DNA from: Biomphalaria glabrata | Taxonomy: Eukaryota > Mollusca > Gastropoda > Planorbidae | Assembly: GCF_947242115.1 (NCBI RefSeq) | Contig: NC_074720.1 | Location: forward strand, 32,278,645 to 32,342,644 | Reading direction: 5' to 3' | DNA: 64,000 bases | Shown here: in pieces, positions 1 through 10,923 of the stretch | Numbering within the stretch: position 1 is the stretch's first letter | Layout: each line of letters begins with the position of its first letter | Made by a program: the position numbers and the translations under genes | The notes under the pieces: model-generated | The model's database searches: none | The model's input: the letters and a program-made list of their open reading frames with translations, nothing else | What the model was told of the DNA's origin: nothing

Positions 1-1690
1 TGGTTACATGACACCCTAGTTAGCTTTCTGTCATAGAAACAAGCTCTCAATCGTCTACCCAAGATATTATACATAATAATAATTATTACAATTATAGTAA
101 TGGACCAGAGGTTCTGAAATATTACAAAAATTCAATTATGAGTTCTCAATTGTAGTAGTAATAATATTGTGTTATTTATTTCATAGTTTGGGAGGAATAG
201 TTTGGTACAGATATTTAATCAGTTGTCTAAGTAGTTTTTTTTTAATGCATAGTTTTTAAGTATTTAAATAAGAAGTTACTTCAGTGTAGTAGAATATGTC
301 CACATTACCCCCCACACTATACTTCTTTGTGATTTACAGTACTTCACACAAACACACACACACAAAACTTAGTACATTAATCTTTTTTTTTAATTTAGCA
401 TTAAAAATGAAACAAAATGAATAAAAGCCTGTAGAAAATTGCAAGCATAAAAAGTTTTAGATAATAAAGTTTAATTTCAAATCATTTTTTTTTTTGAAGT
501 TATGAACTGAGCAGTCTTCCCCAGTCATAACTCTCATCCCTCACCCTCACACAAAGAAATATACACAGATACATACACACACACTTGTTTTCTTTTGGTT
601 CTTTATTGACGCGCTAAAATTTAAACAGACAATCATCTACGGTGTTCTACACCTACACCAACATAATAATCCATGTGTTAGAGACCCGGCGTTGACATTA
701 AATGGTGTTCTCTACCATTGAACAAGAACTTCATTCAATGCATTACGTGGCTCGGAGACTCTTTATTTCAAATATCTACAACAGTTAAAATAAAAATATG
801 TCGGCTGTGTGGGCTTTCAATGTCTATCAATAGTGTCCACTTCAAACTGTAGCTTTGATTCTTTTGCTGGACATTAGCCAAATAAATGATAGTATTGTCC
901 AGAACATCTAGAGATTTCTATGACAACTTATATGAGTCAATGTTTAAAGATAAAGTAAAACAAAGAACAAGCGAAATAAAAAATTTCCATAGAAGAGGCT
1001 TATCTAAGGGGAAGAACTCCACAATTGCAACTGTTTCCTAAGAATGTAGACGTTATTTCGATTTTTAGATATAAGACAAAATAATTATTTTAAAAAAATT
1101 AAAAAATCAACTATTTTTTTCCAATTGATTCATGTTTTGTTAGTTACAATAAATAATTGTATAGTGTTTCAATCTGATCCGATAATGGCTGTGAGTGAAA
1201 TAAAGCGTACAATTATTTAAGGAGACGAAACTCAATATATTTAACTACATCTGTGAATACTGAATAAATAATCTCACTTGTTGGTATCAAGCGTGACCTC
1301 CGTGAAGGCGCCGTATCATTGATTTATATATTGTCTAGGAAAGTGTTACCAAAACTGTGTTCCGCGAGGCCTGACTAGGTTTTCCACGAACTCTTGCAGT
1401 AGTCAATTACTATACCTACGCTTGATTTAACTCCATAGTAAATGCAATACAGAACAATGTTACAAAGACAGTTAGTGTGGAAACACAAACTCAAAATTGT
1501 CCACGAATAGGCTTGGTCATGCAGTTCAAAAGGCAGGTTTCAATATTTTTAGAAAGAATATCAGAAACTATGAACTACAAACTATCGACAATTAGAAAAA
1601 GAAGAGACGTTCTTGTGTCGAAAGTATTAGCGATACAGTTGTATTGTTCGACTAACAACTTGATATCACAGGATACGGAGATTTTTAAAA
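1..1690 (+). repeat. Duplicated intergenic block X1
   Basis: The stretch is colinear with 19310-21220 (X2) and, reversed, with parts of 24100-25230 (X3) and 60966-61960 (X4). Matching landmarks are the run around 180-300, the CA-rich stretch near 350 and 580, a promoter-like stretch at 640-870, and the start of a hAT-like insertion near 1337. No host coding sequence is visible. The small open frame at 1477-1707 has no match in X2 and is not taken as a gene. The block is best read as a flank of an old kinase-gene duplication. Confidence 0.75.
640..870 (+). promoter_or_regulatory. Relic P-type kinase promoter module in X1
   Basis: In the same order as the region upstream of kinase A (6320-6520) it shows a GAGACCCGGCG-like start, an AACTTCATT core, TGGCTCGG, an A-rich run, TCGGCTG and finally GTCCACTTCAAACTG. 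No kinase exon follows. The order of blocks is seen directly; calling it a promoter rests on its position upstream of A, E and F. Confidence 0.55.
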
Positions 1691-1701
1691 ATCAACAGTT
1701 A

Positions 1702-1960
1702 ACGTAATTCACTGTACTTCTCTGTAATTCACTATACTTCTTTGTGATTTACAGTACTTACTTCTTTGTAATTTACTGTACTTCTTTGTAATTTTCTGTA
1801 CTTTTCTGTAATTCACTGTACTTCTCTAATTTACTGTAATTCTCAGTAATTCAATGTACTTCTCTGTAATTCACTGCATTTCTCTCTAATTCACAGTACT
1901 TCTCTGTAATTCTCTCTACCTCTCTGTAATTCACAGTACTTTTTATGTAATTCGATGTAC
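1702..1960. repeat. Minisatellite, imperfect ~20-bp unit
   Basis: About 12-13 diverged units of a TTCACTGTACTTCTCTGTAA-like motif. Unit length varies, unlike the phase-locked 20-bp array at 36.8 kb. It lies just past the right end of X1, where X2 has a LINE fragment instead. Confidence 0.8.
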
Positions 1961-2094
1961 TTTTCTGCATTTCATGGCAATGGACTGTAGCTTTCCATAC
2001 TGAGCTCCCCAAAACTGTACTCAGCTCTACAAACTGAACTTGCACGTCTTCTCTCTGGCTTATATAATGCCCCCAAAAAGCTTCTGCAATAATG

Positions 2095-2340
2095 TAGGAA
2101 GCGTGGTCGCTTGAACATGGCTTGGCTTGGCTACCTAGAAAGGGGCTCGATGTTCGACACCCGACTCGGGCAGAGTTGCGTTTACTGAACGCCTAAAGGC
2201 AGCAAGGAAAACCAACTCCTATATACCACCCCCCCCCCCACTGGTCCACATATGAGATTGGTCCAAAAGCGTTCTGAGCATGCCATAAGCATGAAATTAG
2301 CGCTATATAAAAGCTATAATAATAATAATAATAAAAATAA
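2095..2340 (+). mobile_element. tRNA-derived SINE (family S2) with AAT-repeat tail
   Basis: An internal B-box-like GTTCGACACCC sits near 2153, followed by a body with a C-tract near 2230 and a GCGCTATATAAAAGC stretch. It ends in an (AAT)n tail at about 2318-2340, the usual build of a tRNA-derived SINE. The A box is poorly preserved. Confidence 0.65.
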
Positions 2341-2434
2341 TGTAGAACCTTAACGAACTCAACATCGGGCCCCGAAGTGGTCCAACCAGGCAGGTAAAAA
2401 TATGTAGATTTCAAAAACTTCCATAATAAAAGAC

Positions 2435-2575
2435 AAATGACAGAGAAGAATGGAGAAAGAAGGTTGACAGATGTGGTGCGGTCCAGCAGACCAAAGGGTA
2501 GAAGATAGTGAATGTGAAGTTAAATGTGAACCTGGCCTAACTGATGTCATATAATGAATATCTAATTGATATAAT
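2435..2575 (+). mobile_element. LINE 3' end fragment (RT ORF C-terminus)
   Basis: At 2441-2506 one frame reads a basic C-terminal tail ending in SSRPKGRR and a stop, like the ends of invertebrate RTE/CR1-type reverse transcriptase ORFs. The following ~60 bases match 21540-21620 next to the LINE fragment in X2, so the insertion predates the X1/X2 duplication. Confidence 0.5.
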
Positions 2576-2739
2576 TGTTTTGTAAAGAGGCCAACCTCTT
2601 ATTCTGAACCTCAAGAATATAAATACGTAAAAAAAAACATCCTTTACTTAAGTGTTCTAGAGTTATGATGGAACACTGCACTGCAGTTCACGCGATAATA
2701 TGAAAAACTACTTATTAATTGTTGTTTTAAATTATGTTC

Positions 2740-3195
2740 AACTTATATGCATACTAAATAACCTTTTTGTGTGTAAATGTAGTAGTTAGTATGACAGAAC
2801 TTACTTAACTTAGCAATACAAATGCTAAAATACAAAATTTTGGCTAAAAATGTAAAACCATTTGCATAAATGTGTAAAATATAGGGTATATAGTCTTTGC
2901 ACCTACTAGAGAGTCTCCCTTTTTTTGGTACTATTAACAGTGAATGGTTGTAAAAGTGGTGTATTTTTATGAAAAAAAACTGCTTGCATAAGTGATTTAA
3001 AAAATTACATTTTTGGCTTTTAGAAAAGAAAAAAAGGAGCCATTGCATCAGAACTTTGAATGGACTAAAATATTATGATGTCGGATTTTCACTATCTTTT
3101 CTAGTTCACGAGATCTAAACGGGATGGACAGACGGACAGACATTTCACACAAAACTAATAGCGTCTTTTCCCCATTCGGGGGCCGCTAAAAATAT
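2740..3195. repeat. Dispersed repeat family Z, copy 1
   Basis: It is similar over most of its length to 60230-60720, and its right end also occurs at 22090-22205 and 23800-23965. The diagnostic right end has GAGATCTAAAC, short GACAGACG runs, CACAAAACTAATAGCG and a GGGGGCCGC block. Minus-strand frames of 101 and 116 codons in the two long copies resemble each other only because the repeats do. No transposase or RT motif is visible, so the class is not assigned. Confidence 0.65.
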
Positions 3196-3240
3196 TTAAC
3201 GCACAATAGGAATAGATGCATTTACGATGCTGTTTTACGA

Positions 3241-3390
3241 TATGAAGTTCTAAGTCCACCCACATCTGATCGGTACCTAACATTACTTGGGGTAAGTAAA
3301 GGAAATTGGTCGTTGTGCAGGCCGCTTGACACCCTCGGACATAATAACAGATGACCTTTACATCATCAGACTTATAAATTGCAAAGTCTT
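3241..3390 (+). mobile_element. tRNA-derived SINE (family S1), truncated, sense
   Basis: It is the reverse complement of the body of the S1 copies at 20373-20600, 34850-35075 and 36425-36690. It carries a GGTACCTAACATTACTTGGG block, a TTGGTCGTTGTGC block and a GATGACCTTTACATCATC block. The tRNA-like head is missing. Confidence 0.65.
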
Positions 3391-3914
3391 ACTTATCTAG
3401 TAAACAGTATAGTTCTAAATAATGTTAATTATATCGTAGATTAAAAAAAAAGTAATAGAAATAAAAGAAATTGGATAACAGTAGGCCTCATGTTTTAACC
3501 TTTTTTTGTTTTGTTCTAGTCCTGAAGATTTTCATTTCGTCCAAGCAGTAGAAAATTGTGTACATTAAAGATATTTTTATATTGTGCAGAAGTTGTTAAA
3601 TCCTTTATAACAAAGAAACTTCCACAATGGACGTTAGGCCGCATTGAAAGAGTACTTGATTGCATAACAAATAACTTCTCTGTGATCTGTGGTACTCACA
3701 CTCCTGTGACTTGGGATCATATACATGTTCAGACACTGTCGGGATCGATCCCATGATGTGGCTTCTTCATGGACGAAGTGGTTTTGTGATGTTTTTAGTA
3801 GTAGATTTTATGGATCGGATATTGCCCGCGGGTCGTAATTTGGGCATCATAAATCTATAATTTTTTTCTAGGTGGTACACAGAGATAAGATTAGACTAAA
3901 AAAATAAATTCCAT
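3391..3914. other. No recognisable gene
   Basis: AT-rich sequence. An open frame at 3556-3756 lies behind a possible splice acceptor near 3520, but the translation resembles nothing I know and has no paralog in the other blocks. Confidence 0.4.
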
Positions 3915-4045
3915 TGTTTAAGTGCACTACGTCAGAGCACTATCGGTTCGGCCACTACTAATAAGTAATTCCTGCATTATTCCAGAATAACTGAAAACAT
4001 GTCAGCAGTCCTTATGTAAACATACATAGAATGTCAAACATGAAC
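3915..4045 (+). promoter_or_regulatory. Relic P-type promoter module
   Basis: It matches 6386-6485 upstream of kinase A: an ACGTCAGAGCACTATCGGTT core, TTCGGCCACTACT, a degraded middle, then ATGTCAGCAGTCCTTATGTA. No kinase exon follows, so this is a detached or decayed copy. Confidence 0.6.
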
Positions 4046-4595
4046 AGAAGATTTGACTTGACAAGAAAAAAATATACATTCTAATGTCTAGGATTGAGAG
4101 GGGGGAATGGGAAGGGATGGACTGGAGACATAGTTGGCCACTGCTCAGTTTCAACGCGTCGGTTTGCTGTGGTCATAGAAGTGGTGGGCTGGGGTGGGAT
4201 GCAGGGTCTGTCAAAACTTGGATGTAACACTGGCTGACGTCCACCACAACTCCACAAAAAAGATAAGAACAAAGAGTGGCTGAGATAAAAAGATGTCTTG
4301 CTTGTAATGGGTCACTCTAACGACACCATGTTGTTTTTTTTTCTAAAGTCATTGTCAATCTACGCTTGATATCTTTCAAGTACTAACGTGGTATGTACGT
4401 GTACTCCCCCTTCCCCTGCAACTATATCGTTTTAAATTAGTCAGCTCTATGTTTGTTCTAGTTTTAAAAAGTGAATTGAAGAGCTATTAGACGTAATTTT
4501 ACACACAAAAAAATGAGGGGGGAAGGTTGTGAAATAAGATTTAAAATTAATTGAAAACACTTTTTGCTACAATGTATAACCGTATAGGCTTAGAT

Positions 4596-5592
4596 CAGTG
4601 TTTCCCAAACTTTTGCCTTATAGGGACACTTTGCACATTCTGAGTATTTAGCGGGACACTTTGCTGATTACAGAGGTTAAATCACGTGGTAGCTTACTAG
4701 TTGAATTATTATTGTAGTTCTTCCTAATATATTAACCCTAGAAAAATATATATATGGCGCAAGAGTTTGTACACAACGTAAAGGAATGATAAGTCTTTTA
4801 TTTTTGCAAGTCGGACGGACTAGAGTTACTCTACGTAATTTAAGAGGCGAATAAAAATAGGGGAGGTGGAACAAGTAGTATTGACCCGTCATTTAATAGC
4901 AGGGCCGGACTTGACCAATGTGATCAAGAAGTCATGGAAAGAGAACAAGCAGGCCCGGACTTAACCATTGTGGAGTACTATGCGAAACGGATTTCGCGGG
5001 GTCAATTTTGGGTAAGGAAGCGGATAAGAAGTGAAATTTAAGATTTCGTATTAGAAAATAAATTTGTCTTTGCATTTTATTCATTCTTTACTACCTAAAG
5101 AATTACATTACGAGCCTTGCGTGTAGCGAAGTCATACAGTATATCATAATAATTCTGTTTCCTACATAGATCACGCTCAGTAACAAGAATTATCAAATGT
5201 TTCAATCTATCTACGAGAATTGTTGACCTCAAGTAATTTTTCATTAGTTTGAGGCGCAAGAAGCTTCTTTCACCAGATTACACAAATACGGGTAATTCAT
5301 AATGCCGTTTTTACTTATCGCGTGTAGGATTGGCGTTTTCCATATTGAATGACACTCCAAAATGACAATTTTGTCAATATATTTCATGAGATTTGTAAGA
5401 GTTTTCAATAGATTTAAAATACTTTCCGGAGATTTTCAGGACATTTTTTCGTATACTTTGCAATTTCAGGAGATTTCCAGGAGCTCCTGGTAAATCAGGA
5501 GACCGCGGGAAATCTGTTATATGTTTTAAAAGGGTTTAATTTAATACTTTTTACACTTAGAATTAGTGCTGGTCCTATGAAAGTACGGGGTC
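4596..5592. mobile_element. hAT-type remnants: one terminus and a MITE copy
   Basis: At 4596 a CAGTGTTTCCCAAAC end matches the ends of the hAT element at 20836-22511; its partner end is not found. From 4900 to about 5592 lies a diverged copy of the MITE at 21628-22055: CAGGGCCGGAC start, ATGCGAAACGGATTTCGCGG block, AGGAGATTT-rich middle, ACACTTAGAATTAG block. The starting terminus is present twice, at 4900 and 4950, about 50 bp apart. Confidence 0.6.
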
Positions 5593-5765
5593 CACTGCGG
5601 ACACATAGGTTGATGTGTCCCCCAACTAATGGCAGGTACCCACAGGAGTTTGGAGTACTCAGAGGCGCACTAAGGATCCAGAACTTACAATTCACAGTCT
5701 TCACCAGGATTCGAATCCAAAACTCTGGTTCAGAAACCAGGTGCTTTACATATCCGTTACCAAAA
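5593..5765 (-). mobile_element. SINE S1 fragment
   Basis: It has the S1 3'-side blocks: CCCCCAACTAATGGCAGGTA, then a GGATTCGAATCC box that is a B-box read on the minus strand, then CCAGGTGCTTTAC. The same truncated copy sits at 22650-22790, so it was present before that block was duplicated. Confidence 0.6.
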
Positions 5766-5771
5766 TTCCAT

Positions 5772-5870
5772 CATGTATGTAGTACTAACATGGATATAGT
5801 ACTAACATGTATTTAGTACTATAATGTATATAGTACTAACATGTATATAGTACTATCATGTATATAGTAG
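5772..5870. repeat. Short tandem repeat, ~18-20-bp unit with TAGTACTA core
   Basis: Five or so units of ATAGTACTAACATGTAT. The duplicate block has only about two units at 22800-22835, so the array expanded in one copy after duplication. Confidence 0.75.
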
Positions 5871-6229
5871 CCTACTTTCTGTAATATTAACTCTTATATT
5901 TATAACACCATATATAAAATCACTCAACTTAGAGACACTCAGGACATAAGACTAAAAATTTAAGCAGTGTTAATAAAAAATTATACAAAATAAAATGTAT
6001 TATTGTTTACATGGGAGTAGCCGAAAGGGGTGTATTAAAATATTAATCAGCTTTTTTTTCTTAAAAATATATATAAACTGTCAAATTTCTAGGAAAATCG
6101 TTAGAGCCGTTTTTGAAATCAATGTCTACCACACTCCACTACAGAAAATTTTCCAATCCAAGCTAATAAAAAAAATATTATGTATATTTTATTGATACAT
6201 TTCTGAGACTACCCTCTCCAACCCTTTAC

Positions 6230-6660
6230 TAACTCACAAACACACATACATAAACTTCTAGTTTACTTTGATACTCCGTAAACACAAACAAATCATTCGC
6301 TTGAACAATAAAGAAATCAACATGACAGAGAACCGGCGTAGACTATCGCGGTGTCAAGAGGAGCCGAACAATTGCTTCATTAGCTACAGAGCGTCAAAGC
6401 GCTATCGGTTCGGCCACTCCTATTGCTTTCATTCTTGTCCAGCCTAAATAAAAACGTGTCAGATGTCCTTAAGTAAACATATACTGTCCACTTCAAACAA
6501 TAGATTCACTGAAATTCCTTACTGCGCAAAAGGTTAAAGAAATGAAAGCCAGTTCCAACAACTTTCTGTCACAAATCACATGACAAAGAAAAGGCCCCAA
6601 ATTATTGAGGGGGAGGAGCTTCATTGGCAAATAAATTAAAAGGATATATTCATTTTTTAA
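6230..6660 (+). promoter_or_regulatory. P-type promoter region of kinase A
   Basis: Conserved with 23150-23795 (+), 30720-31200 (-) and 49020-49480 (-), far beyond what chance or coding constraint allows. Landmarks are the CGTAGACTATCGCGGTGTC block at ~6339, the TTCGGCCACTCC block at ~6409, GTCCACTTCAAACAATAG at ~6487, an M-box/E-box TCACATGAC at 6576-6584, and GGAGGAGCTT at 6612-6621 followed by an A/T-rich run that may act as the TATA region. Function is inferred from position and from conservation upstream of every P-type kinase copy. Confidence 0.65.
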
Positions 6661-6818
6661 AATCTTCTTAAGACACTTGTTTTACTTCTAAAAATCTCAT
6701 CATACGATCAGCTTGTGTTCAAATCATTTCTTCTCTCAATATTTACAACTTGTGTTTAATTAAAACGGATCTTGTTCGTTATATATTTCTATTTATTTCG
6801 ACTCTGCTTCTATTCACG

Positions 6819-9030
6819 ATGTTGACCAGTAAAGGAAAAGTCTTCAAAATGGAAGAGTATCAAAAAGATGTCTGTGAAGTCTATGATTTTCAGATAGAGA
6901 AAGTCATAAAGGATCGTTACCCTACCAAAGTTGTACAAGTTCACAAAAGACTCGATCCCAACAGAAAGTGGGCAGTAAAAATGTGTTACAAAGACAAGAC
7001 ACAGAAAGGTATTTCGGCGGAACGTCAGTTCTTGACAGAAGTTGGACTACTGGCAGGGCTTAAACATCCCTTCATCATGTGCCTGGACAGCGTCGCGTCA
7101 TTTCCGAATTACTTCTGCTTCGTCATGCCATTCTACGAGCAGGGCACACTGACCAAGGCGCTGCCAACGATGACGCATGAGTTGAGAGATGAATGTCTGG
7201 TGCAGCTTTGCTGTGGAATCAAGTTTCTTCATGACAGAGGAGTCGCTCACAGAGACCTGAAATCTGACAACATTTTAATTACCAACCAAAAGAATGTAGT
7301 CATTGCTGATTTTGGTTTAGCCGACCACGTCTGGCCATCTGAGCCTTTAGTTGCCGGGAGAAAAGGAACAATAATGCACATATCTCCTGAGCAGGACAAC
7401 AAGACCTTTGACTGCTTTAAGGTAAGTCTACTTGAAGTTTTTAAAAGTATGTCATTAGGAGTACTGAGTTAGTAGTAAATTTTAACCATTACAGTTCGTA
7501 AACTTTTTTTTTACGTATGGCGCTTGAATCTCTTACCTACTGAATAGTTTACTTCTATCATTTTTTCCTAGTTGTAAAGGGTTAAACTCTGGCATAAATA
7601 TCCAACCTGAAATTTATACACGTTATTTAAACACGAAAAAAACGCTAGAGACATTCGATGAAATCTGATCCTGCTTTCTGCAAAAGTTTTTTTTTTTTTA
7701 ATAAACTATTTTATTTTATTATAATTTTTGTACTCAATACACAAGGGAAATAAAACTGAAACAAGTTCTACTGAAATGCAATTACAATGTAAAAAAAGTT
7801 CAAGTACATTTAACCAAACCTAAGTAGATAAATGAAAAAGTTTGAATGATTAAACCTACTAGCATTCTTTACCTTTCTTATACATGTATAGATAATCTCA
7901 TTTTGATAAGCTAATGTTTAGGTACTGAAACCAAAGAGAGCATTGTCCAATCTGGAAGTTTATATAAAATATCTTCACTATATTGTTTCAAAGCGTTGTT
8001 TATGACACAATTAATCCATAAGATCTGAACACATTTTTTTTTGCATAGCCCTTAAAACATACACAAACACATACACACACACATAGAGGTAGATAGAGAG
8101 GGGGGGGGGAATTGAACATTTTGAAAGAAAAACGGATATAGAAATACAAAAAATATGGAACCAAGTTTATTTTCTAGCTGTTTAAACCTATCAACACACA
8201 ATCTTAGAATAACTAATGGTGTATATAGGTGCAAAATAATCGTCGAAATATTTTTAAAATTAAAATTATTTAGTCAGCATTAAATAAATGCAGTAATGTT
8301 TTTGTTTTGTTATTGTAGTGTGACATGTACTCACTTGGAGTAGTCTACTGGTGTATGTTGTGCATGGTAGATGTGATAGACCTGAAGCCCAAGGAGCCAC
8401 TACTTACGATAGTTTTACGAACATTCTTCCTACCAGATATCGACAGGTGAGTCAAAACATCGACATTGATTTTGTATACTTAGTGAATAGCAATTTTCTA
8501 TGTCCAATGTCACTGTAACAAAGATTTTTCATTTAAACAAGAAAATATGGATAGTAAAAGAAAACATGACTAAGAAATAATGAAAATTAGAAATTAAAAA
8601 AAATATTTGAATATTTGGCATGTGTAGAACTCTAATAATAAAATGTAACTTTATGATCTTATTTTCAGGGACATTTTGTCATGTCTTTTGGAAGCTGATC
8701 CTACCAAGCGATTTTCAGTCCTGAGTCTGATCAATTTACTGAACCGCTCAATACGTTTTAAACATAGAATTGAAATGCTTAGAGGTAATCAATCTGTCTA
8801 TTTGTTTATTGTCAAAATATATTGGACATTTGTTTTAATATAATGTAAAACTAATTTCAAAAGTAAAAAAAAAAATAAAAAAATTAACAATCTTTCTGTT
8901 TGTCTCTTCCAAATTTTTTCTCTCTGTTTGTCTGTCTATATGTCTGTCTGTTATCTTGTATAAACTTTTCTATTTTTCTCAAAGTACTACTTGATTGTAT
9001 TTTTTCTCTACAGACATTGGTTTGCTGTAA
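6819..9030 (+). CDS. Kinase A: glycine-loop-less Ser/Thr-type protein kinase (P-type), intact
   Basis: Exons are 6819-7421, 8319-8446, 8669-8784 and 9014-9030, all with GT-AG borders and phases 0, 2, 1 as in every paralog here; the product is 287 residues. Seen: AVK Lys54, alphaC Glu74, HRDLKSDN with Asp146 and Asn151, DFG Asp164, SPE Glu191, alphaF DMYSLG in exon 2 and an alphaI Arg in exon 3. From the start to Lys54 the only Gly is residue 6, so no GxGxxG nucleotide loop exists. The last exon encodes DIGLL and the stop. ATG 6819 is chosen because pseudogene F keeps the same start context; ATG 6849 (MEEYQ) is an alternative. The open stretch from 6750 begins with TTG and is excluded. No signal peptide or membrane segment is seen. 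A soluble enzyme is inferred; substrate and kinase family are not recognised. Confidence 0.85.
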
Positions 9031-9115
9031 TTGTCAAGTTCTGTGTTTTTCTTGCTAAAGTCTATGAGTTCAAAAAAGGATTTTATCATGATAGTTGTTC
9101 CTAAATCTTGTACAC

Positions 9116-9121
9116 AATAAA
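9116..9121 (+). promoter_or_regulatory. Poly(A) signal of kinase A
   Basis: AATAAA 86 bases past the stop codon at 9028-9030; this is the first good signal downstream. Confidence 0.6.
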
Positions 9122-9124
9122 TAT

Positions 9125-10375
9125 CTAATGTTCTGTACCAAAAGAAACCATTTATACTTAGATAGAAATTCATAAATACGTCACGCTTTCACACAGGCAA
9201 AAACATAGACACATATACTTTACGACACATACATTGGCATATATACATTGTCACACATAGTCTTCCACATGTGCAGCAAATCTCAGTGATTGATACCCTT
9301 CGTGGCTCAGATAGACTTGTAGACATGCAACAATATTTAAATCATTGCATGCATACACAATTTTTACACACACACACTCACCCTTACGAATATATAAGAC
9401 CTTAAATTGTTTTAAATGAGGAACATCAACATTAGTTTATTATGTCTTTTTAAAATTGTATTTTAAATTCTTAATGAAGCTTTTTTTTTTACTTAAAGAC
9501 AAGTTAAACTTATGGTTAAAATTAATAAGAATCACGGGAAATAATGAAACTAATTATTAACTTTTGAGTCATTTGTCTTTGATGTGTCAAAGTCATAAAA
9601 ACTTGAATCCTCTAACTGAACAGAGTTTACATTTTTAAGTTTAATCTTTATTTAACTCGTATTTTGCGACTAATTTCTATTCTAAGCAATGTGTCTATTT
9701 TTGGGGGGAAGATGTTAGGCTATACAATTATCTTTCTCTTATTTCATAGATAAATGTAATATATTTATAAAAAAAAACAACAACAGTGTCTTATATTTTG
9801 GGGAACAAAATACATCACAAAATCTTTTTGTCTGTTTGTTTTACATGTGTCATCTCTTTTGTTTTCTCTCTGTGTGATTCTGTAGTTGTAAAATGGATGC
9901 AATAATTTCATGTTAAATTTTTTACATGTGTTAAAACTGTTATATTATATCTTTACATTATAAATGTGTCTGTGACTGAGATAGCTTCTACATGTTAAAT
10001 GAATGAATTAAATATAAATGAAACTTAAATCTTTTCTTCATTTCATTGTGCCTTAAAAAGTTTTCATGTTGTTATTGATTAGTTGTTGTTCTAATAGATG
10101 TGATGTATTTAGGACACAAAAATTGTGAAACAAAAATGAATGATTAAACTCTACATTCAAAATGTTTTTTAACAAACAATCTGAAAAATATATGGTCTAC
10201 GATTTAATTTTCTCTCATTTCCACTCAAAGACAATATCAATGCATATCTGTTCTCCTTTGATTGTACACATCGGTGTCTTTGAAGTTAATATAAGTTACA
10301 ATATTTATTATTTAACTTGTAAATGTCTTTAAATTCAAATATATCACAATTAGGCTCTTAAGATTACACTAAAGC
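9125..10375. other. Gene-free AT-rich stretch
   Basis: Simple CA/TA-rich and poly-A/T runs, no open frame of note and no recognisable repeat. At 10376 a CAGAGGTGGGCAAC stretch followed by GGCCAAATGAGGCCC looks like a hAT terminus; its other end was not found. Confidence 0.5.
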
Positions 10376-10923
10376 AGAGGTGGGCAACATATGAACAGCA
10401 GGCCAAATGAGGCCCACTGTAGCGTTTTCTGCGGCCCGAGAATAGCTACAGAATTTATGAGTGCCCACAGAGTATACATATTAAAATTCATATATAGTAA
10501 AAAGAGGTAATTTAAAATATCTATATAAATTATTAAAACTTCTCATTCTTATGATGAGGAGATTAAAAACGTTGTCTATACAGCCATTCTAAGATAAATT
10601 AAGTACACAAAGTTTATTGTAATAGGCAATATGTCATGACATTTAGTCAAAGGCGCAAACTCGGGCCAGCATTTATTCAATGCTATGAAGATCTGTGTTG
10701 AAAGTCCTGGGTTGGTATGCAACAAGATGGCAAGCTTAACAACTGATGAAACCGTGTTTTGACTGAGAATAACATTAAGTTGTTAATAAAATGAAATAGC
10801 AATATCCCAATCATAAACTCTTACATTTGCATGTAAAATTTGCGCAAAGCTGCTTTTAATATTAAAAATATCATTGACTCAATTATCACAGTGATCAAAC
10901 TAATGGTAGCTTAGTGCCTTAAA

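Noticed and set aside
2743-3048. Conserved minus-strand protein shared with 60222-60572
   Set aside because: Similarity extends outside the frames and fits copies of dispersed repeat Z.
3556-3756. Possible host exon (66 codons) behind an acceptor-like site
   Set aside because: No known motif, no paralog in the duplicated blocks and no donor or continuing exon could be found.
6750-6818. Hydrophobic N-terminal leader (signal anchor) on kinase A
   Set aside because: The open stretch starts with TTG, has no ATG, and its counterpart in F starts with ATT; it is most likely 5' untranslated sequence.
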